From a candidate division FCPU426 bacterium (GTDB taxonomy: Bacteria > Oederibacteriota > Muellerivitia > Muellerivitales > DAHXKG01): a stretch of 64,000 nucleotides of DNA. Numbering within the stretch: position 1 is the stretch's first letter; each line of letters starts with the position of its first letter. The notes beneath the pieces were generated by a model that ran no database searches, was not told the origin of the DNA, and saw only the letters and a program-made list of their open reading frames with translations. The stretch lies in NCBI GenBank assembly GCA_027366525.1, contig DAHXKG010000002.1, forward strand, positions 124,001 to 188,000. Reading direction: 5' to 3'. A program made the translations under genes and the position numbers. Of this stretch, positions 53,695 to 63,216 are shown in pieces.

Positions 53695-53997
53695 GTAACC
53701 ATCCTCACTAGCATTAATGTAATAATGCAGTTTATGAGTTTTATCTTTAAATGTCAATCTTTTCAAGGTTTCAATCGTGGGATTTTTGAATCTCAATAAA
53801 TTATTTTAAAATGAATTTTTTGAAGTTTATATCAAAAGTGAATAATTTTTTAAGCAAAATTCAAAAAAATTTTAAAACCCAGAGCACATTTACTGAGATC
53901 TATTTTATAAAAGCATTGTTGCAGCTAGGAGGTTTTAAACTTGTTTTGAAATTTTAGAAATCTAAAAAAATTTATCGGTTTTATGTAATGAACTTCA

Positions 53998-54025
53998 TTG
54001 AAAAATAAACATATTATGTTATATT
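53998..54025 (+). promoter_or_regulatory. Likely sigma-70 promoter of the aromatic amino-acid operon
   Basis: TTGAAA (53998-54003) and TATATT (54020-54025) are spaced by 16 bases, 31 bases before the pheA start. The upstream 53797-53997 holds no gene. Confidence 0.55.
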
Positions 54026-54056
54026 TTAAAAGGAAGTTAACTCCATATAACTATTT

Positions 54057-55130
54057 ATGAAAAATAATCTATTAAAATTAAGAAAATCAATTGATCAATT
54101 AGATGGAAAAGTTGTTCAACTATTAAATAAACGAGCTCAGTATGTTCTCCAAATTAAACAGATAAAAAATAAGTTTAATGCTTCTTTTTATTCACCACAA
54201 CGAGAACAAGAAGTTTACAAAAATGTTTGTCTAAACAACAATGGGCCATTTTCAAATGAAATACTCAAAAATATTTTTAGAGAAGTTATGTCTGGATCGC
54301 TAGCTTTAGAGACAAAGCTAAAAATTGCATATTTTGGTCCGGAAGGCACCAACACTCATTTAGCGGCATTGAAAAAGTTTGGAACCGCATCTGTATATTT
54401 TCCGGTTCCTAGTATTAAAGATGTTTTTGTTGAAGTTGAAAAGGGACGAGCTGATTATGGTTTAGTGCCCGTGGAAAATTCGACCGAAGGAACGATTAAT
54501 CATACGTTGGACTTGCTAATTGATTCCGAATTAAAAATTTGTTCAGAAATTGCGATTCCTATTACACATAATTTGATGTCATCTTTAGGTGATTTAAATA
54601 AAATAAAAAAAATTTACAGTCATTATCAAGCAATTGCTCAATCCAGAATCTGGTTAGAAACGCATTTACCGAATGTATTAGTAGTTGAAGTGGCCAGCAC
54701 AGCTAAAGCCGCTCAATTAGCTCAAAAAGACAAAACCGTTGCAGCGATTGCGCCGGAAGTGGCGGCCAATGTTTATAATTTAAAAATTATTGCCCGAGGA
54801 ATTGAAGATTTAAATGATAATATTACAAGATTTTTAGTGATTGGAAAAAATTTTTCGAAAGCCACTGGGAACGATAAAACATCAATAATGATTTCAATAA
54901 AGGATAAAGTTGGAGCTTTACATAAAATATTAACTTATTTTCAAAACTACAAAGTTAATTTAACTAACATCGAATCTCGACCTTCTAGAAAAAAGGCATG
55001 GGATTATTTTTTCTTCATCGATTTTGTTGGACATGTTAATGATTCTAAAATAAAAAAAATTCTTTCCGACTTGGAAGAGTCGACAGCATTTATAAAAGTT
55101 TTGGGCTCATATCCTAAATGTGAATTGTGA
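54057..55130 (+). CDS. pheA: Bifunctional chorismate mutase / prephenate dehydratase (P-protein)
   Basis: This protein turns chorismate into prephenate and then phenylpyruvate, for phenylalanine. The 357 residues hold an AroQ-type mutase at 1-85 (LRKSIDQLDGKVVQLLNKRA), a dehydratase domain at about 90-270 (IAYFGPEGTNTHLA, VPVENSTEGTINHT, TRFLVIG), and a C-terminal ACT domain (KDKVGALHKIL, TNIESRPSRK) whose ESRP motif is the usual phenylalanine-binding site, so feedback inhibition is expected. It heads an operon with hisC, tyrA and aroA. Confidence 0.96.
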   Translation: MKNNLLKLRKSIDQLDGKVVQLLNKRAQYVLQIKQIKNKFNASFYSPQREQEVYKNVCLNNNGPFSNEILKNIFREVMSGSLALETKLKIAYFGPEGTNTHLAALKKFGTASVYFPVPSIKDVFVEVEKGRADYGLVPVENSTEGTINHTLDLLIDSELKICSEIAIPITHNLMSSLGDLNKIKKIYSHYQAIAQSRIWLETHLPNVLVVEVASTAKAAQLAQKDKTVAAIAPEVAANVYNLKIIARGIEDLNDNITRFLVIGKNFSKATGNDKTSIMISIKDKVGALHKILTYFQNYKVNLTNIESRPSRKKAWDYFFFIDFVGHVNDSKIKKILSDLEESTAFIKVLGSYPKCEL

Positions 55131-55131
55131 A

Positions 55132-56214
55132 ATGACCACACCTTTTGAAGTCCCACTTCGTTCTGAAATTTCAAGAATTGTTTCTTATATACCAGGAACT
55201 CAAATTAAGGATTTAAAAGAGAAGTTTAACTTTGAACACGTAATTAAATTAGCTTCCAACGAAAACCCATTAGGTTCATCCCCAAATGTTAAAAAAATTT
55301 TAAATAAATCTTTTTCTGATATTAGACTCTATCCCGATGGCGAAGCCAAGGCATTACGAACATCATTGTCCGATCAATTAAAAGTTAATGTAAATAATAT
55401 TATTGTTGGAAATGGATCCAATGAGCTAATTGTACTATTGGCTTTAATGATTTTGAAGCCTGGAGATCAAGTGGTTTTTGGTAGTCCGAGCTTTCCGGTT
55501 TATTCGATTGTTTCCAGTATGTTTGGATCAATCGCCAAACCTGTTGCTTTAACTAATTATACGTTTGACCTTGAAAAATTATTAGATAATATTACATCTA
55601 AAACTAAAATAGTTTTCATCTGTAATCCCAACAATCCAACTGGAACCATAGTTTCCGCAATAAAAATTGAAGAATTTTTGAAAAAAATTTCAAGTAAAAT
55701 TCTAGTTGTTCTTGATGAAGCCTATGTTGAATATGTGCAAGATCAAGCTTGTAAAGATACAATTCAATTATTACATCGATATTCTAATTTAGTTATACTT
55801 AGGACATTTTCCAAAGCATATGGTTTGGCTGGCTTGCGTGTAGGATATGGAATAGCCCATGTTGATTTAATATCGAATCTACAAAAAGTTCGTCAACCAT
55901 TTAATGTTAATTTTTTAGCTTTAAAAACAGCTGAAGTAGCGTTGAATGATCAAAAATTTTTGAAACAGGTAATTCATTTAAATACTCGAATGAGAACATT
56001 ACTGACGTCGCAGTTGTATAACATGGGGTTGTCGGTACCAAAATCGGAATCCAATTTTGTGTATATCGAAATCAAGGATGCTTATAAAATCTATGAAAAG
56101 TTGCTTAAAAAGGGAATTATTATACGCCCAATTCAGAAGAATTCGATCCGAGTGACGACAGGAACGGAAACCCAAACCATGAGCTTTTTAAATCAATTTA
56201 AAAAGATTATTTAA
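55132..56214 (+). CDS. hisC: HisC-type aminotransferase, probably for aromatic amino acids
   Basis: A PLP fold-type I aminotransferase. The ATG at 55132 lies one base after the pheA stop; a GTG at 55120 inside pheA is the alternative. The 360 residues contain KLASNENPLGSSP, NGSNELI, FICNPNNPTGTIV, DEAYVEYV and the PLP lysine in RTFSKAYGLAGLRVGYG. The family normally makes histidinol phosphate. Placed between pheA and tyrA with no his genes, it most likely transaminates phenylpyruvate, 4-hydroxyphenylpyruvate or prephenate, perhaps as well as serving histidine synthesis. Confidence 0.9.
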   Translation: MTTPFEVPLRSEISRIVSYIPGTQIKDLKEKFNFEHVIKLASNENPLGSSPNVKKILNKSFSDIRLYPDGEAKALRTSLSDQLKVNVNNIIVGNGSNELIVLLALMILKPGDQVVFGSPSFPVYSIVSSMFGSIAKPVALTNYTFDLEKLLDNITSKTKIVFICNPNNPTGTIVSAIKIEEFLKKISSKILVVLDEAYVEYVQDQACKDTIQLLHRYSNLVILRTFSKAYGLAGLRVGYGIAHVDLISNLQKVRQPFNVNFLALKTAEVALNDQKFLKQVIHLNTRMRTLLTSQLYNMGLSVPKSESNFVYIEIKDAYKIYEKLLKKGIIIRPIQKNSIRVTTGTETQTMSFLNQFKKII

Positions 56215-56222
56215 AAAATACT

Positions 56223-57113
56223 ATGAATCAAAAAATTTCTATTATTGGCACTGGATTATTAGGTATGTCCCTTGCTCTTGCCGTTACACAAAATTTTTCT
56301 GACAATAATAATTCTTTGTTTTTATGGGACCCCCATCTGGATTCGGTTTCTATAAAGCAACTAATTATGCGTGTACGTCAATTATCCAAAAATAAAAAAA
56401 TGAAAATGAAATGGATAACAAAATTTCCAGATGAAATTACCAATTCAAAATATGTTTTATTATGTTCTCCTGCAGCGACTATTGTTCCACTTTTAAAAAA
56501 AATTCAACCCCAATTTAATCAAAATATGATCGTCATGGATGTCGCGAGTGTGAAAAACCATATCGTCCAGCAAAGTGAGAAAAATACACTGTTTATTAAT
56601 CATTTTGTACCTTGTCATCCAATGACTGGGAAAGAAAAATCAGGGTTTCAATGGGCAGATAGCAATCTTTATAAGAATAAAACTATTTTTATTACACCCT
56701 TGAAAGGCACGCCAAATTCTTTAATTCAACAAACTGCGAACTTTTGGAAAAAATTAAAAGCCAACCCATTAATTATTGATCCACTGCAACACGATGCCAA
56801 AGTGGCATGGACAAGTCATTTACCGCATGTACTTGCTTGTCTTTTAGTTCAATTGGTAAAAGAAAACGTTGGCTCACCTCAAGAAATCAGAAAATTTATT
56901 GGTTCTGGGTTTTTGGATTTTACAAGAATTGCGTCGGGCAATCCACAAATTTGGAAAGATATTATTTCAATGAATTATAAAAACATTCAATTGACTATTC
57001 GTAAATATCGGGTAGAACTTATGAAATTAGAAAATAAATTAAATTATCCAACTAGTGATTCCTGGGAGAAATTTTTTCAAGTTTCAAAAAAACAGCGAGA
57101 AAAATTATTATGA
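56223..57113 (+). CDS. tyrA: Prephenate dehydrogenase
   Basis: TyrA oxidatively decarboxylates prephenate (or arogenate) for tyrosine. The 296 residues begin with the NAD(P)-binding ISIIGTGLLGMSLALAV. They continue with VLLCSPAATIVPLL, DVASVKNHIV, HFVPCHPMTGKEKSGF, and the helical domain HDAKVAWTSHLPHVLAC with SGFLDFTRIASGNPQIWKDI. No ACT domain is attached, so control by tyrosine is not obvious. It overlaps aroA by four bases (ATGA). Confidence 0.94.
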   Translation: MNQKISIIGTGLLGMSLALAVTQNFSDNNNSLFLWDPHLDSVSIKQLIMRVRQLSKNKKMKMKWITKFPDEITNSKYVLLCSPAATIVPLLKKIQPQFNQNMIVMDVASVKNHIVQQSEKNTLFINHFVPCHPMTGKEKSGFQWADSNLYKNKTIFITPLKGTPNSLIQQTANFWKKLKANPLIIDPLQHDAKVAWTSHLPHVLACLLVQLVKENVGSPQEIRKFIGSGFLDFTRIASGNPQIWKDIISMNYKNIQLTIRKYRVELMKLENKLNYPTSDSWEKFFQVSKKQREKLL

Positions 57114-58396
57114 AAAATATGCAAATATTTCACTGTCGTGGCCTAAATGGGGATATTGTTATTCCCGGTGATAAGTCAATATCGCATCGATCCGTTATTT
57201 TGGGCTCCTTGGCCATAGGCACAACTAAAATTTCAAATTTTTTAAATTCAGATGATTGTTTAACAACCATTGAAATTTTTAAAGCGCTTGGAGTTCGCAT
57301 TGAGCAAAAGAAAAACCAAATTAAAATTTATGGTGTTGGATTACATGGATTGAAAAAACCTCCAAAGATATTAAATGCTAAAAACTCAGGGACTACTGCT
57401 CGAATTTTAATGGGACTTTTAGCCTCACAATCCTTTAGTTGCACATTAACCGGAGACCACACGCTTAAACGAAGACCAATGGATCGAGTAGTTATTCCAT
57501 TGACTCAAATGGGAGCGGCATTTAAAAACAAGGAAAATCATTTACCCATTACAATTATCGGAAATAACTTAACTGGCATTAAATATCGACTGCCTATTGC
57601 TAGTGCACAAGTAAAAACAGCTCTCTTAATTGCAGGAATGTATGCCCAAGGAGAAACTCGAATTTATGAGCCGGAGCCATCTAGAGATCATTCGGAAAGA
57701 ATGTTTCAGTATTTTGGCATACCGCTCAAATCATCTAAGAAAATGTTAACCATAACTAAGTTAAAACAAAATTTTCGTGGAAAATCAATCTATGTTCCTG
57801 GTGATTTTTCATCTGCCGCTTTTTTTTTAGTAGCCGCTCTTATTGTCCCAAATTCTCATATACGATTGAAAAATGTTGGAATTAATCCAACGCGGATTGC
57901 ACTATTAGAGGTTTTGAAAAAAATGGGGGGCAATATCAACGTTTTTTTTCATAAATATTTTTTAAATAATGAACCAATGGCCGATATTGAAATCAAAAGT
58001 TCAGAATTAAAAGGTCTGCAAGTTTCCAACAAAGTAGTGCCGCGTATGATCGACGAGTTTCCGATTTTAGCAGTTGCGGCAACTCAAGCACATGGACGAA
58101 CCGTAATTAAAGGGGCGCAAGAACTTGCTGTAAAAGAGTCGAATCGTTTAAAAACTATGTTTGAAGGCCTTAAACGAATGGGAGCAAAAATTATTCTTAA
58201 ATCAGACGGCTGGATTATTGATGGACCATCAACTTTAAAGGGGCAAAAAGTTTTTGCCTATGGCGATCATCGCGTGGCAATGTCGTTAGCAATTGCAGGT
58301 TTAGTTGCTTCTAACAATACGATTATTTGTGATACTCAAAACATCGATACATCTTTTCCGAATTTTTTTAAAATTCTATCGGATATTCAAAAATGA
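57110..58396 (+). CDS. aroA: 3-phosphoshikimate 1-carboxyvinyltransferase (EPSP synthase)
   Basis: AroA joins shikimate 3-phosphate and phosphoenolpyruvate in the shikimate pathway. The 428 residues carry GDKSISHRSVILG, LNAKNSGTTARILMG, TLKRRPMDRV, SAQVKTALLIAGMYAQGET, EPSRDHSERMF, DFSSAAFFLVAA, VPRMIDEFPILAVAA and the C-terminal GDHRVAMSLAIAG. The LNAKNSGTT loop has Ala-Lys-Asn before SGTT, where class I enzymes mostly have Gly-Asn-Ala-Gly, so this is nearer to class II. It overlaps both neighbours by four bases. Confidence 0.96.
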   Translation: MKNMQIFHCRGLNGDIVIPGDKSISHRSVILGSLAIGTTKISNFLNSDDCLTTIEIFKALGVRIEQKKNQIKIYGVGLHGLKKPPKILNAKNSGTTARILMGLLASQSFSCTLTGDHTLKRRPMDRVVIPLTQMGAAFKNKENHLPITIIGNNLTGIKYRLPIASAQVKTALLIAGMYAQGETRIYEPEPSRDHSERMFQYFGIPLKSSKKMLTITKLKQNFRGKSIYVPGDFSSAAFFLVAALIVPNSHIRLKNVGINPTRIALLEVLKKMGGNINVFFHKYFLNNEPMADIEIKSSELKGLQVSNKVVPRMIDEFPILAVAATQAHGRTVIKGAQELAVKESNRLKTMFEGLKRMGAKIILKSDGWIIDGPSTLKGQKVFAYGDHRVAMSLAIAGLVASNNTIICDTQNIDTSFPNFFKILSDIQK

Positions 58397-59085
58397 ATTC
58401 AAATGGTATTATTATAGCGATTGATGGACCTGCCGGAGCTGGAAAAAGTTCTGTAGCAAAGCTTTTATCTGAAAAACTCGGATATCGATACATTGACACG
58501 GGGGCAATGTACCGATCCGTAGCTTTAGTGGCCTTACATCAGCAGGTCAATTTAACTGATGAAGGTGCATTGGGTGTCATCGCTAAAAATTTCAAGTTTG
58601 AATTTAAAAATTATTTAAATCAGCTTCAAGTTTGGGTGAATGACGAGGATGTGACTTCTAAAATTAGAACTCCTGAAGTTACGGCAGCATCATTTTATAG
58701 CGCAAATGCTTTATCCGTTCGAACTGCACTGGTAGAACTACAAAGGAAAATGGCATTGGAGTCATGCCAATTATTTGGGGGAGCTATATTAGAAGGTCGA
58801 GACACTGGGACTATTGTTTATCCTCAAGCTCAATATAAATTTTTTTTAAATGCGACCGTCGAAAAACGTGCGGAACGCCGGTTAAAAGACATGTTAAAAG
58901 CTGGCATGGCTGAAAAACTCGATGTAATAATTCAGCAAATTAAAGCGAGAGATGAAAAAGATTATCAACGTGAATATGGTGGATTGAAAAAAACTGAGGA
59001 TTATATTTTAATGGATCATACGATGTTGACCGTCGATGAATCCGCGCATGCGATTTATCAATATATTTTGGAACATCCTCGATAA
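58393..59085 (+). CDS. cmk: Cytidylate kinase
   Basis: Cmk phosphorylates CMP and dCMP. The 230 residues have the P-loop IDGPAGAGKSSVAK, the CMP-site YRYIDTGAMYRSVAL, the family insert around TSKIRTPEVT, LEGRDTGTIVYPQA, and ERRLKDM with the lid RDEKDYQREYGGLK. The order aroA-cmk-...-rpsA is kept in many bacteria, here with three genes inserted before rpsA. Start overlaps the aroA stop (ATGA). Confidence 0.96.
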   Translation: MNSNGIIIAIDGPAGAGKSSVAKLLSEKLGYRYIDTGAMYRSVALVALHQQVNLTDEGALGVIAKNFKFEFKNYLNQLQVWVNDEDVTSKIRTPEVTAASFYSANALSVRTALVELQRKMALESCQLFGGAILEGRDTGTIVYPQAQYKFFLNATVEKRAERRLKDMLKAGMAEKLDVIIQQIKARDEKDYQREYGGLKKTEDYILMDHTMLTVDESAHAIYQYILEHPR

Positions 59086-59109
59086 TACAATATTATTAGA
59101 AAACCGCTT

Positions 59110-59508
59110 ATGGAACGAAAATTAAAAACACAAGATGAATGGAAAAAAATTTTAACATTTGAAGCATATCAAATTTTAAGAGAAAAAAAGACAGAGCCTC
59201 CATTCTCCGGGAAATATTATGCGACAAATGACAACGGGATATATAAATGTGCAGGATGTGGGCTAGCGTTGTTTGACTCTAAAACTAAATTTGATTCTAA
59301 ATCTGGGTGGCCAAGTTTTTTTACACCAATTGATGCATCGCATGTACTTGAAAAAGATGATCGAACACTCAATATGAACCGAATTGAAGTTTTATGTGCG
59401 CAATGTGAAGGCCATTTAGGCCATGTATTTAATGATGGACCACGCCCAACATATTTGAGATATTGTATTAATTCATGTGCGTTAATCTTTGACCCAATAA
59501 AGCAATAA
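59110..59508 (+). CDS. msrB: Peptide-methionine (R)-S-oxide reductase
   Basis: MsrB repairs methionine R-sulfoxide. The 132 residues have both zinc CxxC pairs (CAGC and CAQC), the GWPSFF substrate loop, HLGHVFNDGPRPT, and the catalytic Cys in RYCINSCAL. A second Cys three residues after (NSC, usually NSA) is a minor oddity. No signal peptide, so cytosolic. It lies 24 bases after cmk inside the operon. Confidence 0.95.
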   Translation: MERKLKTQDEWKKILTFEAYQILREKKTEPPFSGKYYATNDNGIYKCAGCGLALFDSKTKFDSKSGWPSFFTPIDASHVLEKDDRTLNMNRIEVLCAQCEGHLGHVFNDGPRPTYLRYCINSCALIFDPIKQ

Positions 59509-59560
59509 TTATTTAAAATAAATTAAGTTTAGTAAATAAATTTTAAAGCAAGGAATTATC

Positions 59561-60664
59561 GTGACTGTTAAATACAAATTAGGGCAAATTGGAAAAATAT
59601 CATTGAAAAATCGAATACAAGATACTCATGTCTTGGAGTCTGAACGACTAATCACACCCCAAAAGGTCAAAATGAAATTCCCTGGAACTCGCAAAACATT
59701 TGAAACAGTTTTAACGGGACGCCAAGAATTAGAAAAAATTCTAAATTTTCAAGATACTCGTATTTTTATCATAGTAGGCCCTTGTTCTATTCACGATCCT
59801 AAATCAGCTTGGGAATACGCTAATCGATTAAAACGACTTGCATCTTTAGTTAAATCAACCATGTTAATTATTATGCGCGTGTATTTTGAAAAACCACGAA
59901 CAACTACTGGATGGAAGGGATTTATTAATGATCCAGATTTAAATGGTTCTTTTAACATCGAAAAAGGAATTTTATTCGCGAGAAACTTACTGGTTAAAAT
60001 TGCTGATCTCGGACTTCCGACTGCTACAGAAGCGCTGGATCCCATTATTCCTCAATATTTAGCTGATTTGATTACATGGTCAGCAATTGGAGCCAGAACC
60101 ACTGAATCACAAACTCATCGTGAACTTGCAAGCGGTCTTTCAATGCCGGTAGGCTTTAAAAACTCTACCGATGGTAGTGTTCAAACAGCATTAAATGCAG
60201 TTAAAGCCGCTCGAGTACCTCACCATTTTCTTGGTATCAATCAAAATGGGCAGACCGCAATTTTTAGAACCACCGGTAACCCATATGCACATATTGTTTT
60301 AAGAGGAGGAGAAAATCAACCTAATTATGATTCAAAATCGATTGAACATTGTGAGAACCTGTTAGAAAAAAATAACTTACCTAAAGCAATCGTCGTTGAT
60401 TGCAGTCATGCCAATTCAAATAAAAATTATAATCTCCAACCTAAAATATTTAAAGAACTTATAAATCAAATTAAATTGGGGAATCGCTCCATTGTTGGCG
60501 CAATGCTTGAAAGTCACTTGAACGACGGGAATCAACACTTTCCGCAGAAAATTTCCGAACTAAAATATGGCGTTTCAATTACGGATGCTTGTATTGGGTG
60601 GGATAAAACAGAAGAAATTATTTTAAGTGTGCATCAATCATTAAAAAAAATAAGAAAATTATGA
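59561..60664 (+). CDS. aroF: 3-deoxy-7-phosphoheptulonate synthase (DAHP synthase, AroF/G/H type)
   Basis: This enzyme makes the first shikimate-pathway intermediate from phosphoenolpyruvate and erythrose 4-phosphate. The 367 residues start with a GTG at 59561 (AAGGA upstream) and follow the long class I form: IIVGPCSIHDPKSAWEYA, MRVYFEKPRTTTGWKG, NDPDLNGSFNIEKG, PTATEALDPIIPQY, ARTTESQTHRELASGLS, VDCSHANSNK and SHLNDGNQ. An N-terminal extension typical of feedback-regulated members is present; which amino acid inhibits it cannot be told. It completes the pathway ends present in this operon. Overlaps plsC by four bases. Confidence 0.94.
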   Translation: MTVKYKLGQIGKISLKNRIQDTHVLESERLITPQKVKMKFPGTRKTFETVLTGRQELEKILNFQDTRIFIIVGPCSIHDPKSAWEYANRLKRLASLVKSTMLIIMRVYFEKPRTTTGWKGFINDPDLNGSFNIEKGILFARNLLVKIADLGLPTATEALDPIIPQYLADLITWSAIGARTTESQTHRELASGLSMPVGFKNSTDGSVQTALNAVKAARVPHHFLGINQNGQTAIFRTTGNPYAHIVLRGGENQPNYDSKSIEHCENLLEKNNLPKAIVVDCSHANSNKNYNLQPKIFKELINQIKLGNRSIVGAMLESHLNDGNQHFPQKISELKYGVSITDACIGWDKTEEIILSVHQSLKKIRKL

Positions 60665-61308
60665 AATTAAAGTCATTTGCATTACCGCGTTATACATTTT
60701 GGGCAGTAATAAAGCAATTTGTAAAAGTTTCCGCACAAGGCATTGAAAATATCCCTAAAGAGGACCCCTTTATCTTGGTTTCAAATCATGCCAGTTATTT
60801 AGATCCTTTAGTTTTAGGGTTTTCATGCGAACATCGGCACATTTCTTTTATGGCGAAAGCAGAACTTTTTAAAATTCCATTATTAAATTGGTTTATTCGA
60901 CATTATGGAGCCTTCCCAATCAAGCGTGGTTTAGTAGATCAATTTGCTATTCAAGAATTTAAAAATCAAATCTTTGTTAAAAGAAAACCCGTTTTAGTTT
61001 TTCCAGAAGGCACGAGAACTATTACCGGTGATTTACAGCCTGCTAAAAAGGGCATTGGGTATTTGATTTCCATGGTTAAAATTCCTGTAATACCTGCGTA
61101 TATTTCAGGAACATTTGAATGTTTACCAAAAGGGAAATGGATAATTAAACCTGGAAAGGTAATTGTAATATTTGGCTCTGAAATTGATTTAAAAGATTTA
61201 TTAATGCTAGAAATGAATCGTAATACGTATTTAAAAATTTCGAATCGAATTATGGACGAAATCAAAAAACTCAAAATTTTTTTAAATTCTAAAACGAGTA
61301 ACTTTTAA
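60661..61308 (+). CDS. plsC: 1-acyl-sn-glycerol-3-phosphate acyltransferase
   Basis: PlsC makes phosphatidic acid, the precursor of membrane phospholipids. The 215 residues have the acyltransferase blocks SNHASYLDPLVL (NHx4D catalytic pair), the GAFPIKRG block, FPEGTRTITGDLQPAKKGIGYL, and VIPAYISGTFE. The cmk-plsC-rpsA order is common in several phyla, which supports the call. The start overlaps the aroF stop. Confidence 0.92.
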   Translation: MKLKSFALPRYTFWAVIKQFVKVSAQGIENIPKEDPFILVSNHASYLDPLVLGFSCEHRHISFMAKAELFKIPLLNWFIRHYGAFPIKRGLVDQFAIQEFKNQIFVKRKPVLVFPEGTRTITGDLQPAKKGIGYLISMVKIPVIPAYISGTFECLPKGKWIIKPGKVIVIFGSEIDLKDLLMLEMNRNTYLKISNRIMDEIKKLKIFLNSKTSNF

Positions 61309-61536
61309 ACTATATCCACAATAACAATTGAGCCCGAATAACCTAAAACTTAAAGTTAAGTATTAAAATATTACTAGCTTTAGAAGTTTTGGAGATTTTA
61401 TTGAGTGCTATTTATTCTTGTTACAAAAAAGTATACAATATTTTATCATTTACTTTAAATTCTTTAAATATGAGCAATAATTTTTTTAACTAGTTTTGAA
61501 TATGTAAGTAATTTAAAAACCGAAAGAAGATACTGT

Positions 61537-63216
61537 ATGGATGAATTACCCGTAAAAACAGAATTAAGTATGGCCGATATTATGAATTATTCTCAAATGA
61601 TCCGTTCAGGTAAAATTATAAAAGGTACTGTTGTTCAAATTAATTCAGATTACGTGATTATTAATATTGGATATAAAACAGAAGGAACAATACCCACCAG
61701 TGAATTTTTAGATTTAGAGGGAAATATAACTATTCATGTCGGTGATGTAGTCAATGCTGTCGTTGAAAAAATTAGAAATGACCACGGTATGGTGAACCTT
61801 TCCATACAACGGTTAGAAAAAATCAATCGTATTCAACAACTCGAAAAAATTTTTCAATCAGAATCTTTTGTTAAAGGGAAAATAATTGAAAAAATAAAAG
61901 GTGGATTTAAAGTGGATTTGGGACTGATAACTGGTTTTTTGCCCATGAGCCAAATCACATTAATAAAAAATAAATTATTTCAGGAAAGTGATTGGATAAA
62001 TAAAATATTTTTTTTAAAAATTATTAAACTGGATTTTCAAAAACACAATATTGTTCTTTCACATCGCGCATTTTTAGAATATGAAAAAGAAGCTCTTCAA
62101 AATAAAATTCTTCAAACTTTAACACCCGGTTCCATTTGCTCTGGCGTGGTCAAAAATATAACCGATTATGGAATTTTTGTGGATCTTGGTGGCATTGATG
62201 GATTAATCCATCAAGAAGATATTGATTGGGATTCGAATTTTCCTAAAAACAAAACCACGGTTGGAGAAAAACTTCAGATTATGGTTTTAAATTTAGACTA
62301 TGAAAAAAAAAGAATTTCTCTAGGATTAAAGCAATTAATGCCCAATCCCTGGATTGAAATAAACCAAAAATATGCAATTGGACAGCAACTTGAAGTTGAA
62401 ATTATTAAGAAATCGAATAGTGGTATCTGGGTTCGAGTCGATGAATTAATTACCGGTTTTGTACCTAAAAGCGAATGTTCTTGGTTTAAAAAATTAAATG
62501 CAACTTTAGATTCATTTTTATTGAATACAAAAAAAAATGCGGAAATACTTGAAATCAGTCCTGAGAAAAGAAAAATATTATTGAGTTTTAAAAAAGTTGA
62601 AAAAGATCCTAAAGATTTAGTTAAAGAAATTTATCCCATAGGATCTATCGTGCTTGGAATAATTTCAAATATTCTTGATTTTGGTATTTTGGTGGAACTC
62701 AAAGACCCATTTGAAGGGATTATTTACAATACTGACCTTAGTTGGCACAAAAATTGGAAATTAATAAAAAATAATTTTAAAATCCATCAAGAAATTTCAA
62801 GTACAGTTTTAGATTGGGATAGTAAGAAGAAGATTATTCTTGGATTAAAGCAATCTGAGGAAGATCCGTGGACAAAAATAAGCGAAAAATATAAAGTTGG
62901 ACAAGTGATTACTGGTAATGTTATCAAACTCAATGAACATGGAGCTTTTATTGATTTGGATAATCAAGTTGAGGGTTTGCTTCACAAAAGCAAATTAAAA
63001 ACTTTAAATGCTTCGGATCCTCAAAATCAAGTGAAGGTTGGAGATATGCTTAACGTAATGATAACCAATATAGACATAAGCAAAAGAACAATTTCTTTTA
63101 GTTTACCAATTATAGAAAAAAAGCCGAAGGACTTTGACCCCATTCTTATAGAACGCAAAACAAATTCTTTTAAAAAAATGCTTGAAAAATTTTTAAAACA
63201 AACTGATCTTCAATGA
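61537..63216 (+). CDS. rpsA: 30S ribosomal protein S1 (six S1 domains)
   Basis: S1 helps the ribosome bind and unfold mRNA. The 559 residues contain six S1 OB-fold domains of about 70-80 residues. They begin at about 25 (GKIIKGTVVQINSDYVIINIG), 110 (FVKGKIIEKIKGGFKVDLG), 195 (GSICSGVVKNITDYGIFVDLG), 280 (GQQLEVEIIKKSNSGIWV), 370 (GSIVLGIISNILDFGILVEL) and 455 (GQVITGNVIKLNEHGAFIDL). Domain 3 is closest to consensus; domains 1 and 2, which bind the ribosome in proteobacteria, diverge as usual. The 228-base leader (61309-61536) holds no gene and no clear promoter or hairpin that I could support. Confidence 0.93.
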   Translation: MDELPVKTELSMADIMNYSQMIRSGKIIKGTVVQINSDYVIINIGYKTEGTIPTSEFLDLEGNITIHVGDVVNAVVEKIRNDHGMVNLSIQRLEKINRIQQLEKIFQSESFVKGKIIEKIKGGFKVDLGLITGFLPMSQITLIKNKLFQESDWINKIFFLKIIKLDFQKHNIVLSHRAFLEYEKEALQNKILQTLTPGSICSGVVKNITDYGIFVDLGGIDGLIHQEDIDWDSNFPKNKTTVGEKLQIMVLNLDYEKKRISLGLKQLMPNPWIEINQKYAIGQQLEVEIIKKSNSGIWVRVDELITGFVPKSECSWFKKLNATLDSFLLNTKKNAEILEISPEKRKILLSFKKVEKDPKDLVKEIYPIGSIVLGIISNILDFGILVELKDPFEGIIYNTDLSWHKNWKLIKNNFKIHQEISSTVLDWDSKKKIILGLKQSEEDPWTKISEKYKVGQVITGNVIKLNEHGAFIDLDNQVEGLLHKSKLKTLNASDPQNQVKVGDMLNVMITNIDISKRTISFSLPIIEKKPKDFDPILIERKTNSFKKMLEKFLKQTDLQ

